DNA of 64,000 bases from Pseudomonadota bacterium (GCA_022566735.1 JADFIG010000002.1:186001-250000); one strand, 5' to 3'. Shown: positions 22,224-35,348, numbered from the stretch's first letter. The notes: generated by a model from the sequence alone, not told the origin. Program-made: numbers and translations.

Positions 22224-22673
22224 ATGACCGCCGACCTCTCCTGGGACCGTCCCTCGCCCTACACGCTGGAAGTGACCGTCTCGCCGGAGCACATCGACCT
22301 CATGCGCCACACCAACAACGTGGTCTACCTGCAGTGGCTGGAGGACGTGGCCTGGGCGCACTCCACGGCGCTGGGCCTGGGCCCCGCCCAGTACGAGGCC
22401 CTGGGCCACGGCATGGTGGTGCGCCAGCACGAGCTCAACTACCTGCAGGCCACCCGCCTGGGCGAGCGCCTCCTGCTGGCGACCTGGCTCACCGGGGCCG
22501 ACAAGCTCACCTTGCAGCGCCACTACCAGTTCATCCGCCTGGACGACGGCCAGACCGTCTTCCGCGGCCGCAGCGAGTTCGTCTGCGTCGACATCGCCCA
22601 GGGCCGCGTACGCCGCATGCCGCCCGAGTTCGTGCAGGCCTACAGCGGCGCGCTGGTGCTGGACGCGCACTGA
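22224..22673 (+). CDS. Acyl-CoA thioesterase, 4HBT hotdog family
   Basis: 149 aa hotdog-fold protein. [29 protein letters not shown] holds the catalytic-type Asp in the H-D-x-M-x-H region, close to YbgC/4-hydroxybenzoyl-CoA thioesterases. Hydrolyses acyl-CoA; substrate unknown. Divergent from the liu operon, so it may share its control region. 14 bp before recQ on the same strand. Confidence 0.85.
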   Translation: MTADLSWDRPSPYTLEVTVSPEHIDLMRHTNNVVYLQWLEDVAWAHSTALGLGPAQYEALGHGMVVRQHELNYLQATRLGERLLLATWLTGADKLTLQRHYQFIRLDDGQTVFRGRSEFVCVDIAQGRVRRMPPEFVQAYSGALVLDAH

Positions 22674-22687
22674 CCCCGCCGCGACCG

Positions 22688-24604
<1,917 letters not shown>

Positions 24605-24635
24605 GGTCCGCTGACCTGCGCGGCGAGGCCCGCCG

Positions 24636-24657
24636 GCATACGTCATTTGACGTATGC
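24636..24657. promoter_or_regulatory. Perfect 10-bp palindrome upstream of porin
   Basis: GCATACGTCA-TT-TGACGTATGC, a perfect 10-bp inverted repeat with a 2-bp centre, 32 bp after recQ. No T-run follows, so an operator is more likely than a terminator. It lies 31 bp upstream of the sigma-54-like element of the porin gene. Confidence 0.55.
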
Positions 24658-24688
24658 GCCGTCCGAAAACGCTGGCCGAGCGCCAAGC

Positions 24689-24704
24689 TGTCACGCTTCT
24701 TGCT
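24689..24704 (+). promoter_or_regulatory. Degenerate sigma-54-like promoter of porin
   Basis: TGTCACG-CTTC-TTGCT fits the sigma-54 consensus TGGCACG-N4-TTGCW except for the second G of the almost invariant GG. The start site would be near 24715, giving a leader of about 49 nt. The GG change makes this uncertain. Confidence 0.35.
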
Positions 24705-24763
24705 GAGTGGGATGCAGAGGTCCGCCTCGAACCCCATCCTTCCTTCCCTGCTAGGAGAAACTG

Positions 24764-25840
24764 ATGTCTGCAAACAAGAAGCTGGTGGCGCTGGCCGCCT
24801 TGACCGTGGTCTCTGGTCTGGCCCATGCCGAATCGCAACTCAAGGTCTACGGCTACCTGGAAGCCGCCCTGGGCTCCTTCAAGCCGGTCGGCGAACAGTC
24901 GATCACCAAGGTCCAAAGCGGCGACATGATGACCAGCTTCATCGGCTTCGCCGGCACCGAAGACCTGGGCGGCGGCCTCAAGGCCGAGTTCGCGCTCGAA
25001 TCCTTCATCGGCAACGACACCGGTGCCAACATCACCAACCAGGCCGGCCAGTTCTGGAGCCGCACCTCGTGGGTGGGTCTCAGCGGTGGCTTCGGTCGCC
25101 TGGCCCTGGGCCAGTACGACACGCCGCTGTTCACCGCCGGCTACACCTACAACCCCTTCGGCAGCTCGATGACGTACTCGCCGACCATGCGCCACTTCTA
25201 CAACCTGGGCTCGACCGCATCCAGCAAGCTGACCAACCTGTCGCAGGCCGACACCGGCTGGGTCAACTCCGTCACCTACGAAACCCCGGTGGTGGCCGGC
25301 TTCTCGGGCATCGTGCAGTTTTCGCCCAAGGAAAGCGCCAACGCCCAGAACAGCAACAGCTACACCGTCGGTGGCTCCTACAACGGCGGCCCTCTGAGCC
25401 TGATGGCTGTCTACGTGGACGCCGGCACCTCGCCCAAGATCGGCTCGGCCGCGGTCTCGCCGTACCCCACCGAATTCCGTGCGGCCAACTTCAACGCCAG
25501 CTATGACTTCGGCGTGCTCAAGGCCTTCGGCCAGTACACCCGCTTCAAGTACTACGACAACGCCCCGCTGAGCGTGGGCAACCTGGCCGGCGTGACCAAG
25601 GCCAACGTCTGGCAGGTCGGCGTGAGCGTGCCCGTCACCGCGTCGGGCACGGTGCTGGCCTCTTACGGTGCGGCCAAGTACAAGGCCGTGGGCGACGACA
25701 CCAGCGACAAGATCCTGTCGCTGGGCTACGACCACGCCCTGTCCAAACGCACCAGCCTGTACGCCGCCTTCACCTCGGAAAAGCTGAGCGACTTCAAGGG
25801 CGGCCGCGCTCTGGGTCTGGGCGTCAAGCACAACTTCTGA
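24764..25840 (+). CDS. Gram-negative outer-membrane porin
   Basis: 358 aa. Signal peptide about 1-22 (LVALAALTVVSGLAHA), then ESQLKVYGYLEAALG, the entry strand of Burkholderia-type general porins. GFAGTEDLGGGLKAEFALES is a typical early segment, and the C-terminal phenylalanine (GLGVKHNF) is the outer-membrane assembly signal. Forms a trimeric 16-strand barrel for small hydrophilic solutes. RBS TAGGAGAA. Monocistronic, with a palindrome and possible sigma-54 element upstream and a strong terminator downstream. Confidence 0.95.
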   Translation: MSANKKLVALAALTVVSGLAHAESQLKVYGYLEAALGSFKPVGEQSITKVQSGDMMTSFIGFAGTEDLGGGLKAEFALESFIGNDTGANITNQAGQFWSRTSWVGLSGGFGRLALGQYDTPLFTAGYTYNPFGSSMTYSPTMRHFYNLGSTASSKLTNLSQADTGWVNSVTYETPVVAGFSGIVQFSPKESANAQNSNSYTVGGSYNGGPLSLMAVYVDAGTSPKIGSAAVSPYPTEFRAANFNASYDFGVLKAFGQYTRFKYYDNAPLSVGNLAGVTKANVWQVGVSVPVTASGTVLASYGAAKYKAVGDDTSDKILSLGYDHALSKRTSLYAAFTSEKLSDFKGGRALGLGVKHNF

Positions 25841-25862
25841 GCACCACCGCGGTGGTCCCCCA

Positions 25863-25885
25863 AGCGCCCTGCGGGGCGCTTTTTT
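25863..25885 (+). terminator. Rho-independent terminator of porin
   Basis: AGCGCCC-TGCG-GGGCGCT followed by TTTTT, 23 bp after the porin stop. A further palindrome ACCACCGCGGTGGT (25843-25856) lies just before it. Confidence 0.9.
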
Positions 25886-25930
25886 CATGCCTGCATGAGG
25901 TGGCTCAGGTCAGGGGGCGGCGCACGACAC

Positions 25931-25946
25931 TGGCACGCTTCATGCT
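25931..25946 (+). promoter_or_regulatory. Sigma-54-type promoter with no downstream ORF
   Basis: TGGCACG-CTTC-ATGCT has the invariant GG-N10-GC of sigma-54 promoters and the full TGGCACG half. Predicted start near 25957. No protein gene follows on this strand; only the candidate RNA up to the terminator at 26062-26095. Confidence 0.5.
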
Positions 25947-25956
25947 CATCACCCTG

Positions 25957-26095
25957 CGGGTCTGTGCAGATGTTGAAGCGTCACCGACGAGGTGGGGCGA
26001 CACGGTCGGCACGAGGGGGACCTGTGACTGCGAAGTCACCTTTGTTTGACCAGAGCGTTCAAGGCGCCCCCTTCGCGGGGGGCGCCTCTTTTTTT
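25957..26095 (+). ncRNA. Candidate sigma-54-dependent small RNA
   Basis: About 139 nt from the predicted sigma-54 start to a strong rho-independent terminator, in an intergenic gap closed upstream by the porin terminator. It contains a 6-bp hairpin with a GCGA loop (GTGACT/AGTCAC, 26024-26039), then a U-rich single strand (TTTGTTTGA), then the terminator stem, an Hfq-sRNA-like order. No plausible ORF. Start and function are inferred. Confidence 0.4.
26062..26095 (+). terminator. Rho-independent terminator, plus strand
   Basis: AGGCGCCCCC / GGGGGGCGCCT stem, short loop, followed by CTTTTTTT on the plus strand. The minus strand (metW direction) has no T-run after it, so it most likely serves a plus-strand transcript. 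Confidence 0.85.
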
Positions 26096-26115
26096 GGCAT
26101 GGGCCCTGGCAGGGC

Positions 26116-26712
26116 TCACTCGCGCTCGAACTTGAACACCGCCGTGCTGGCCAGCAGGTTGGGCCACAGGCGCACCTCCTGGCCCTCGTGCCAGCCGAAG
26201 GACTCGAGCACGCGCAGGCCGTTCTTGCGCGCCAGGATCTCGAAGTCGGCGAAGGTGGCCACACGGATGTTGGGCGTGTCGTACCACTGGTAGGGCAGGC
26301 TGCGGGACACCGGCATGCGCCCGCGCAGCACACTGAGTCGGTGCGGCCAGTGCGCGAAGTTGGGGAAGCTCACCAGACCGATGCGCCCGATGCGGGCTGT
26401 CTCGCGCAGCATGTCCTCGGTGTTGCGCAGGTGCTGGAGCGTGTCGAGCTGCAGCACCACGTCGAAGCTGTTGTCGTCGAACAGGCTCAGGCCCTCTTCG
26501 AGGTTGCGCTGGATGACGTTGACGCCGCGGGCCACGCAGGCCTCGACCTTGGCGTCGTCCAGCTCGATGCCGTAGCCGCTGCAGCCGCGGGTGTCGCGCA
26601 GCAGGGCCAGCAGGGCGCCGTCGCCGCAACCGAGGTCGAGCACGCGCGAGCCCGGCGGGATCAGGCTGGCGATGACGCGGTGGAAGGCATTGGGGGCGTG
26701 CGGGGTGCTCAT
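26116..26712 (-). CDS. metW: Methionine biosynthesis protein MetW
   Basis: 198 aa class I SAM-methyltransferase fold: [15 protein letters not shown] (SAM motif I), [11 protein letters not shown], then [13 protein letters not shown]. Metal-free family partner of MetX; in proteobacteria MetW with MetX activates homoserine O-acylation for methionine synthesis. The start overlaps the metX stop (ATGA), so the pair is translationally coupled. Confidence 0.94.
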   Translation of the reverse strand: MSTPHAPNAFHRVIASLIPPGSRVLDLGCGDGALLALLRDTRGCSGYGIELDDAKVEACVARGVNVIQRNLEEGLSLFDDNSFDVVLQLDTLQHLRNTEDMLRETARIGRIGLVSFPNFAHWPHRLSVLRGRMPVSRSLPYQWYDTPNIRVATFADFEILARKNGLRVLESFGWHEGQEVRLWPNLLASTAVFKFERE

Positions 26713-27878
26713 GCCTTCACCTCCCGCGCGACGTCCTGCGCGATGCGCTCGAAGTAGGCCCGCACCACGCCGTGGTAGCGCGGGTCGTCGAGCAGGAAGG
26801 CATCGTGGCCGTGCGGCGCGTCGATCTCGGCATAGCTCACGTCGTGGCGGTTGTCGACCAGGGCCTTGACGATCTCGCGCGAGCGTGCCGGCGAGAAGCG
26901 CCAGTCGGTCGTGAAGCTGATGACGAGGAACTTCGCCAGGGCCTTCGCCATGGCCGCCGACAGGTTGCCGCCGTGCGTGCGCGCCGGGTCGAAGTAATCG
27001 AGCGCCCGCGTGATCAGCAGGTAGGTGTTGGCGTCGAAGTAGTCGCTGAACTTGTCGCCCTGATAGCGCAGGTAGCTCTCGACCTGGAACTCGATGTCCT
27101 GGGTGCTGTAGCTGGGCGCGTCGCCGAGCTCGCGTCCCACCAGTTCGCGGCCGAACTTCTCCTCCATCACGTCGTCGGACAGGTAGGTGATGTGGCCGAT
27201 CATGCGCGCCACGCGCAGGCCGCGGCGTGGCACCACGCCGTGCTCGTAGAAGTGGCCGCCGTGGAAGTCGGGGTCGGTGACGATGGCACGCCGTGCCACC
27301 TCGTTGAAGGCGATGTTCTGCGCCGACAGGTTGGGCGCCGTGGCCACGGCCACGCAGTGGCGCACGCGCTCGGGGTGCTGCAGCGTCCAGCTCAGGGCCT
27401 GCATGCCACCCAGGCTGCCGCCCAGCACCGCTGCCAGCTGCGTGATGCCCAGGGCATCGAGCACGCGGGCCTGCGCGTTGACCCAGTCCTCCACCGTGAC
27501 CACGGGGAAGTCGGCGCCGTAGGGCTTGCCGGTGTCGGGGTGGGTGTGCATCGGGCCGGTGGAGCCGAAGCACGAGCCGGGGTTGTTGATGCCGATGACG
27601 AAAAACTTGTCGGTGTCCACGGGCTTGCCCGGGCCGATCAGGTTGTCCCACCAGCCCTGGCTCTTGGGCAGGGGCTGGCCGTCGGGCCCGGCGTGCAGTC
27701 CGGCGACGTGGTGCGAGGCATTGAGCGCGTGGCAGACGAGCACGGCGTTGCTGCGCTCGGCGTTGAGCTGGCCATAGGTTTCGTAGGCCAGCGTGTAGTC
27801 GCGCAGTTGGGCCCCGCTCTGCAGCGGCAGGGGCGCGGCAAAGTGCAGGGTGGCGGGCGTGACGATCCCGAGGGACAT
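26709..27878 (-). CDS. metX: Homoserine O-acyltransferase MetX
   Basis: 389 aa alpha/beta hydrolase-fold enzyme acylating homoserine, the first committed step of methionine synthesis. [14 protein letters not shown], nucleophile serine in [13 protein letters not shown], and the C-terminal His/Asp region [16 protein letters not shown] and [12 protein letters not shown]. Whether acetyl- or succinyl-CoA is used cannot be settled by eye. A structured leader with its own terminator precedes the gene. Confidence 0.95.
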   Translation of the reverse strand: MSLGIVTPATLHFAAPLPLQSGAQLRDYTLAYETYGQLNAERSNAVLVCHALNASHHVAGLHAGPDGQPLPKSQGWWDNLIGPGKPVDTDKFFVIGINNPGSCFGSTGPMHTHPDTGKPYGADFPVVTVEDWVNAQARVLDALGITQLAAVLGGSLGGMQALSWTLQHPERVRHCVAVATAPNLSAQNIAFNEVARRAIVTDPDFHGGHFYEHGVVPRRGLRVARMIGHITYLSDDVMEEKFGRELVGRELGDAPSYSTQDIEFQVESYLRYQGDKFSDYFDANTYLLITRALDYFDPARTHGGNLSAAMAKALAKFLVISFTTDWRFSPARSREIVKALVDNRHDVSYAEIDAPHGHDAFLLDDPRYHGVVRAYFERIAQDVAREVKA

Positions 27879-27893
27879 GGTGGAGCGATCCAG

Positions 27894-27931
27894 AAAAAAA
27901 CAAACCGGCCGCGCGCGAAGCAGGGGCCGGT
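27894..27931 (-). terminator. Intrinsic terminator in the metX leader
   Basis: On the minus strand ACCGGCC-N14-GGCCGGT is followed by TTGTTTTTTT, only about 15 nt before the metX start codon. A terminator inside a leader points to attenuation. Confidence 0.75.
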
Positions 27932-27937
27932 GGCATC

Positions 27938-27997
27938 GACCTCTTTAGCGGCATTTCTAAAGCGCCCGCAATTCGGAATGGTCAAGGGGGCGGGCCT
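27938..27997 (-). promoter_or_regulatory. Putative riboswitch/attenuator upstream of metX (SAM-II-like)
   Basis: On the minus strand GCCCGC-N20-GCGGGC forms a perfect 6-bp stem. It is followed by CTTTAGAAATGCCGCTAAAG and AGG. The order stem, A-rich segment, GCTAAA-purines matches the 3' half of SAM-II (SAM_alpha) aptamers found before metX/metA, and a loop CAUU can pair with a downstream AAUG as a pseudoknot. The loop lacks the usual GAUUU, and a rival hairpin CTTTAG/CTAAAG exists, so it may be a variant or another element. The terminator follows directly. Confidence 0.5.
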
Positions 27998-28170
27998 GTG
28001 CGGCTGACGCCTCCGATGACAAATCGGCGCTGGGGGCAAGTGTAGCCGCAATTCGCGGCGTCGCGGTCGCGCCACACACAGGCCGGTGCGGCGCGGCAAA
28101 TGCCACGAACGCCATCGCGGCGATTCGCTACATTGACCTGCAGGGCCATGGGGCCCGAGAGGAGCCGTGC

Positions 28171-29829
28171 ATGCCAAGGTGGTTGATCCGACTCAACGCG
28201 CACGTGCCCATCCGCTACGCCGCCTGGGCGGCCGCGGTGCTGGGCCTGCTGCTGGGCTTGTGGGAGTGGCTGGCCGAGGGCCAGGAGCATGGCGCGGCGC
28301 TGGCCGTGGCCTGTGCGGGCCTGGTCGGCCTGGGCCTCAACGACATGCGCCAGGTGCAGCGCTCCCTGTTGCGCAACTACCCGGTCATCGGGCACCTGCG
28401 CTACCTGCTGGAGTTCATCCGCCCCGAGATCCGCCAGTACTTCATCGAGAGCGACAACGAGGCCGCACCCTTCTCGCGCCAGCAGCGCTCCCTGGTCTAC
28501 CAGCGCGCCAAGGGCGAGCCTGACAAGCGCCCCTTCGGCACGCAAAAAGACGTGAACGCCACCGGCTACGAGTGGCTCAGCCACGCCATCGCGCCCACCG
28601 ACATCGCCTCGCACGACTTCCGCGTCACCATCGGCGCGGGCGGCACGTCGTGCACCCAGCCCTACAGCGCCAGCGTCTTCAACATCTCGGCCATGAGCTT
28701 CGGGGCGCTCAGCGCCAATGCCGTGCTGGCGCTCAACACCGGCGCGCGCCGCGGCGGCTTCGCGCACGACACCGGCGAGGGCTCCATCAGCCGCTACCAC
28801 CGCGAGCCCGGCGGCGACCTGATCTGGGAGATCGGCTCGGGCTACTTCGGCTGCCGCACCGCCGACGGCCAGTTCGATGCCGAGCAGTTCGTGGCCCACG
28901 CCCGCGAGCCCCAGGTGAAGATGATCGAGCTCAAGCTCAGCCAGGGCGCCAAGCCCGGCCACGGCGGCGTGCTGCCGGCGCCCAAGGTGACGCCGGAGAT
29001 CGCCGAGGCGCGCGGTGTGCCCGTGGGCGTGGACTGCATCTCGCCGGCCCGCCACAGCGCGTTCTCGACGCCCATCGAGATGCTGCAGTTCATCGAGCGG
29101 TTGCGCCAGCTCTCGGGCGGCAAGCCGGTGGGCTTCAAGTTCTGCGTGGGCCACGCCTGGGAGTGGTTCGCCATGGCCAAGGCCATGCGCGCCACCGGCA
29201 TCTGGCCGGATTTCATCGTGGTCGATGGCGCCGAGGGCGGCACGGGCGCCGCGCCCCTGGAGTTCACCGACCACGTGGGCGCGCCGCTGCAGGAAGGCCT
29301 GCTGCTGGTGCACAACACCCTGGTGGGCCTGGGCGAGCGTCACCGCGTCAAGATCGGCTGCGCGGGCAAGGTCATCAGCGCCTTCGACATCGCGCGGATG
29401 ATGGCGCTGGGCGCCGACTGGTGCAATTCGGGGCGCGGCTTCATGTTCGCGCTGGGCTGCATCCAGGCGCAAAGCTGCCACACCGGCCATTGCCCGACGG
29501 GCGTGACCTCGCAGGAGCCGCTGCGGGCGCGGGCGCTGGTGGTGCCGGACAAGGCCGACCGGGTCCACCGCTTCCACCACAACACCCTGCATGCCTTGAA
29601 GGAGCTGGTGCAGGCGGCGGGCCTGCAGCACCCCAACGACATCAGCGCCGACCACATCGTGCGGCGCGTCTCGGGCTTCGAGGTGCGCCGCCTGTCCAAG
29701 CTGCTGCCCTATCTGAAGACGGGCGAGCTGCTGGCGGCCGAGCGCGGCGAGGTGCCCTGGGGCCAGTTCGCCTTCGAGCAGTACTGGCGCCAGTCGCGGG
29801 CCGAATCCTTCACCCTGCACCCGGGTTGA
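28171..29829 (+). CDS. FMN-binding glutamate-synthase-domain membrane protein
   Basis: 552 aa. One or two N-terminal TM segments (about 15-30 and 37-52), then a glutamate-synthase central/FMN TIM-barrel domain: MSFGALSANAVLALNTGA, KPGHGGVLPAPKVT, VVDGAEGGTGAAPLEF. The cluster motif CIQAQSCHTGHCPTGV fits a 3Fe-4S site. No glutaminase domain, so not a full GltB; its substrate and partner are unknown. RBS AGAGGAGCC. Divergent from metX. Confidence 0.88.
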   Translation: MPRWLIRLNAHVPIRYAAWAAAVLGLLLGLWEWLAEGQEHGAALAVACAGLVGLGLNDMRQVQRSLLRNYPVIGHLRYLLEFIRPEIRQYFIESDNEAAPFSRQQRSLVYQRAKGEPDKRPFGTQKDVNATGYEWLSHAIAPTDIASHDFRVTIGAGGTSCTQPYSASVFNISAMSFGALSANAVLALNTGARRGGFAHDTGEGSISRYHREPGGDLIWEIGSGYFGCRTADGQFDAEQFVAHAREPQVKMIELKLSQGAKPGHGGVLPAPKVTPEIAEARGVPVGVDCISPARHSAFSTPIEMLQFIERLRQLSGGKPVGFKFCVGHAWEWFAMAKAMRATGIWPDFIVVDGAEGGTGAAPLEFTDHVGAPLQEGLLLVHNTLVGLGERHRVKIGCAGKVISAFDIARMMALGADWCNSGRGFMFALGCIQAQSCHTGHCPTGVTSQEPLRARALVVPDKADRVHRFHHNTLHALKELVQAAGLQHPNDISADHIVRRVSGFEVRRLSKLLPYLKTGELLAAERGEVPWGQFAFEQYWRQSRAESFTLHPG

Positions 29830-29868
29830 AGGGCCTGGAGCGGCACCCGGGCCGAGGGTCCCGGCAGG

Positions 29869-30489
29869 TCAGGCCGCCGGCGGGGCCGTGTCGGTGAAGC
29901 TCTGGCGCTGGGCCAGCTTGTCGGACAGACGGGCCAGGTTGGGGTAGGTGTCGCGCCAGTCGATGTCCGGGAAGCGGAAGTCGAGGTAGCCCAGGGCGCA
30001 GCCGGTGGCGATGTCGGCCAGGCTGTAGTGGATGCCGGCGCACCAGTTGCGGTCGCCCAGGCCCAGGCTCATGGCCTTGAGGCTGGCGTGCATCTTGCCG
30101 ATCTGGCGGTCGATCCAGGCCTGGCTGCGCTGGGCCTCCGTGCGGCCGGCCCAGGTGGCTTCCATGCGCGCCAGGATGGCGGCGTCCAGCAGGCCGTCGG
30201 CCAGGGCCTCCCAGGTGCGCACTTCCACGCGCTCGCGGCCGCTCAGGGGGATGAGCTTGCCCACGGGCGAGAGGGTGTCCACGTATTCGACGATGACGCG
30301 CGAGTCGAAGATCGCCTCGCCGCCCTCCATCACCAGGCAAGGCACCTTGCCCAGCGGGTTGGAGGTGGCGATGGTGGTGTCGGCCGACCACACGTCCTCC
30401 AGATCGAACTTGTAGTCGAGCTTTTTCTCGGCCAGCACGATGCGCACCTTGCGCACGAAGGGGCTGGTCAGGGATCCGATCAGTTTCAT
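29869..30489 (-). CDS. Glutathione S-transferase family protein
   Basis: 206 aa. Thioredoxin-like N-domain (MKLIGSLTSPFVRKVRIVLAEK, NPLGKVPCLVMEGG, then FDSRVIVEYVD for glutathione) and an all-helical C-domain (YSLADIATGCALGYLDFRF). Close to YibF-like GSTs. The start at 30489 gives the family N-terminus; the upstream track extension has no similarity. Converges with the glutamate-synthase-like gene. Confidence 0.92.
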   Translation of the reverse strand: MKLIGSLTSPFVRKVRIVLAEKKLDYKFDLEDVWSADTTIATSNPLGKVPCLVMEGGEAIFDSRVIVEYVDTLSPVGKLIPLSGRERVEVRTWEALADGLLDAAILARMEATWAGRTEAQRSQAWIDRQIGKMHASLKAMSLGLGDRNWCAGIHYSLADIATGCALGYLDFRFPDIDWRDTYPNLARLSDKLAQRQSFTDTAPPAA

Positions 30490-30627
30490 TCTGTGTCGTC
30501 GTGTGTGTCTGCGGCGGATTTTATCTGGTGAAGGAAGTCTGCGCCGATGGCCCCAGACATCGCTGCCCGATCCACCTGTTTCGGGGGCGTTCCGGGTGGT
30601 CCGGGTGATGCATCCCATTACATTTGA

Positions 30628-33177
<2,550 letters not shown>

Positions 33178-33348
33178 GCGCACGTGATGCCTGCCTGATG
33201 CGCACTTGATGCGCATCTGACGCACTGCGCCATCCGCGCGCGGTGGGTCAAGACATCCCTGAGGGTGTGATCGAAACACCGAATCCGACTTGCGCGTGCG
33301 AGGCCTCGCGCTATGGTTGGTGCACATCACACACCACAGGGAACCCCC

Positions 33349-34734
33349 ATGACTTGCTCACGCGCATGCCGCGTCGGGCTGGGTTGGGTGCTGGGCGCAC
33401 ACATGCTCCTGGCCACCGCAGCCGAGGCCTCGACCACCTTCTCCACCTACTTCAACCACCGGCCTGAAGCCAGCTTCGTCGAGCCCCATCGCGGCACGCA
33501 ACGCGAGGGCGACAACTTCGAGCAGGTGATCGTGCAGCGCATCACAGCGGCACGCACCCGCATCGACGTGGCCGTGATGGGCATCACCTTGCCCCACATC
33601 GCGCAGGCATTGGCCCAAGCCGCGCGCCGAGGGGTGCAGGTGCGCGTCGTGATCGACAACGGCTACAGCAGGAACTGGGCCGCCTTGACGCCCGACGAAG
33701 TCGCCAGCCTGAGCGATGCCGACAAGGAGGTGTGGGCCGAGGTGGACAGCCTGGTCGATGTCAATGGCGACGGCGAAGCATCCGATGCCGAACTGGCCGC
33801 CAACGATGTGGCCACCATCCTGGCGCGGGCAGGCATCCCGGTCATCGACGACACCGAAGATGGCAGCAAGGGCTCAGGCCTGATGCACCACAAGTTCGCC
33901 GTGTTCGACGGCGAGGTCGTGCTCACGGGCTCGGCCAACTGGACGCACAGCGGTTTCTTCGGCGACATCGGGCGGCCCGCCAGCCGAGGCAATGCCGAGA
34001 ACCTGGTGGAGGTGCGCCACGCCGAAGTGGCCCAAGCCTACGCGCAGGAGTTCGCCCTCATGTGGGGCGATGGGCCAGGGGACTCGCGCAACAGCCGCTT
34101 CGGCATCGCCAAAGGCGCACGTGCAGCCCTTGGCATCAGCACACCCGAAGGACTGGTTCAGCTTCAGTTCGGGCCCTTCTCCGCGAGCAAGCCCGTGGCC
34201 ACGACCACGGTCGGCTTGATCGACTCGGTGCTCCAAACGGCGGTGAGTCGCATCGACTTGGGCGCCTTCGTGCTGACCGATGCCACCTTGACCGACACCA
34301 TGGCACAGCGCGCCGCCAAGGGCGTGATGGTGCGTGGCCTGTTCGATCAGGGCTACGTTGACAACGACTTCAGCGCCACGCTGGACATGTGGGGCGTGCG
34401 CTTGCGGGATGCGGCCTGCGCGCTCAAGCCGCAGTTGCGCCCCTGGCCTGTCATGCCCATGGCCATTGGTTATCCGGTCTTGCCGGAGGGCGACAAGCTG
34501 CACCACAAGGTCGCGGTGGTGGACGACCGCGTTGTGATCGCGGGCTCGATGAACTGGTCGGCCGAAGCGCTCAGAAGCAACGATGAGAACGTGCTCATCG
34601 TTCATTCGCCCGCTGTGGCGACAGCGTTCCGCCAGGAGTTGGAGCGCCTGCATGCCGCGGCGGTGTATGGGCCTTCGCCGGCCTTGCGAGCCCGCGCCAT
34701 CCAGGACGCGCAGCGCTGCGCCAACACCCGATGA
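33349..34734 (+). CDS. Exported phospholipase-D-superfamily protein with EF-hand-like loop
   Basis: 461 aa. Signal peptide about 1-27 (VLGAHMLLATAAEA). Two HKD half-sites: HHKFAVFDGEVVLTGSANW (His about 180) and HHKVAVVDDRVVIAGSMNW (His about 385), so a complete bipartite PLD active site of the nuclease/phosphodiesterase type. Between them DVNGDGEASDAEL (137-149) matches a calcium-binding EF-hand/dockerin loop. Codon use looks less GC-biased than its neighbours. Followed 17 bp later by an exported toxin-like gene; may act with it outside the cytoplasm. Substrate (DNA or phospholipid) unknown. Confidence 0.85.
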   Translation: MTCSRACRVGLGWVLGAHMLLATAAEASTTFSTYFNHRPEASFVEPHRGTQREGDNFEQVIVQRITAARTRIDVAVMGITLPHIAQALAQAARRGVQVRVVIDNGYSRNWAALTPDEVASLSDADKEVWAEVDSLVDVNGDGEASDAELAANDVATILARAGIPVIDDTEDGSKGSGLMHHKFAVFDGEVVLTGSANWTHSGFFGDIGRPASRGNAENLVEVRHAEVAQAYAQEFALMWGDGPGDSRNSRFGIAKGARAALGISTPEGLVQLQFGPFSASKPVATTTVGLIDSVLQTAVSRIDLGAFVLTDATLTDTMAQRAAKGVMVRGLFDQGYVDNDFSATLDMWGVRLRDAACALKPQLRPWPVMPMAIGYPVLPEGDKLHHKVAVVDDRVVIAGSMNWSAEALRSNDENVLIVHSPAVATAFRQELERLHAAAVYGPSPALRARAIQDAQRCANTR

Positions 34735-34751
34735 ACCCAAGGGAGGACGCC

Positions 34752-35312
34752 ATGAATCGCTTCATTTCGAACGCGCGCCGCTGCTTGGGCGCTTTGCTCT
34801 TGCCCATCGTGCTGGCCCTGCCAGCCTTTGCGGCCGACAAACCCCTGCCGGGTGAAGTCAAGGTCATCGATGTCAAAGAGGCCATGAGCCCAGCCAATGC
34901 GGCGTTCCAGGCCTGTGCCACGGGCATGCCACCGGGCAAGGCTGTGGCTGTGGGCGTGGACCCATCCATCAGCCGCACCGGCATGGTGAAGTTCGATGGC
35001 CTGGGGCCGGACGGCAGCCTGCTGATCGAGGCCAAAGGCTTTGGGTACAAGATCGATGAAAAGCTGGGGGTGTGGAAGGTGGGCTACGTCGCAGACAGAA
35101 TGCAGACGAAGTTGATCAAGCAGGCTGAACGACAACTGGACGCAGTTCGCTCGGTTGGACGGTCTGTGCAGTGGGTGGTGCCCAACGAGGGCATCCGCAA
35201 AGCATTTGCAGAACTTCTTGACGGGCGGATTCCTGTGAAAGTTGGACCTCCCAGGCCCGACTGTCCCAAATCAAGTGGTTCAGGCGGAGGGGACGCAGGT
35301 GGCTCCTTTTGA
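34752..35312 (+). CDS. Exported Tox-REase-5-like nuclease toxin candidate
   Basis: 186 aa. Signal peptide about 1-28 (LGALLLPIVLALPAFAADK). The mature part matches the restriction-endonuclease-fold toxin 5 pattern: VKFDGLGPDGSLLIEAKGFGYK with E93-x-K95 and D82 as likely metal/catalytic residues, then QAERQLDAVRSVGRSVQW and PNEGIRKAFAELL. The Ser/Gly-rich tail SSGSGGGDAGGSF is unusual. It is a free-standing domain, not the tip of a large polymorphic toxin. RBS GGGAGGAC, ATG 34752. Two Imm52-like genes follow directly, the known partner type of this toxin fold (recalled, not searched). Confidence 0.65.
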   Translation: MNRFISNARRCLGALLLPIVLALPAFAADKPLPGEVKVIDVKEAMSPANAAFQACATGMPPGKAVAVGVDPSISRTGMVKFDGLGPDGSLLIEAKGFGYKIDEKLGVWKVGYVADRMQTKLIKQAERQLDAVRSVGRSVQWVVPNEGIRKAFAELLDGRIPVKVGPPRPDCPKSSGSGGGDAGGSF

Positions 35313-35348
35313 CGTGTTGGCATGCCCTGAATGGAAGCACCTGAGAAC

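Noticed and set aside
25852-26293. Short plus-strand ORFs (65 and 132 aa) after the porin gene
   Set aside because: They run across two terminators and into antisense of metW; a non-coding RNA explains the promoter and terminator better.
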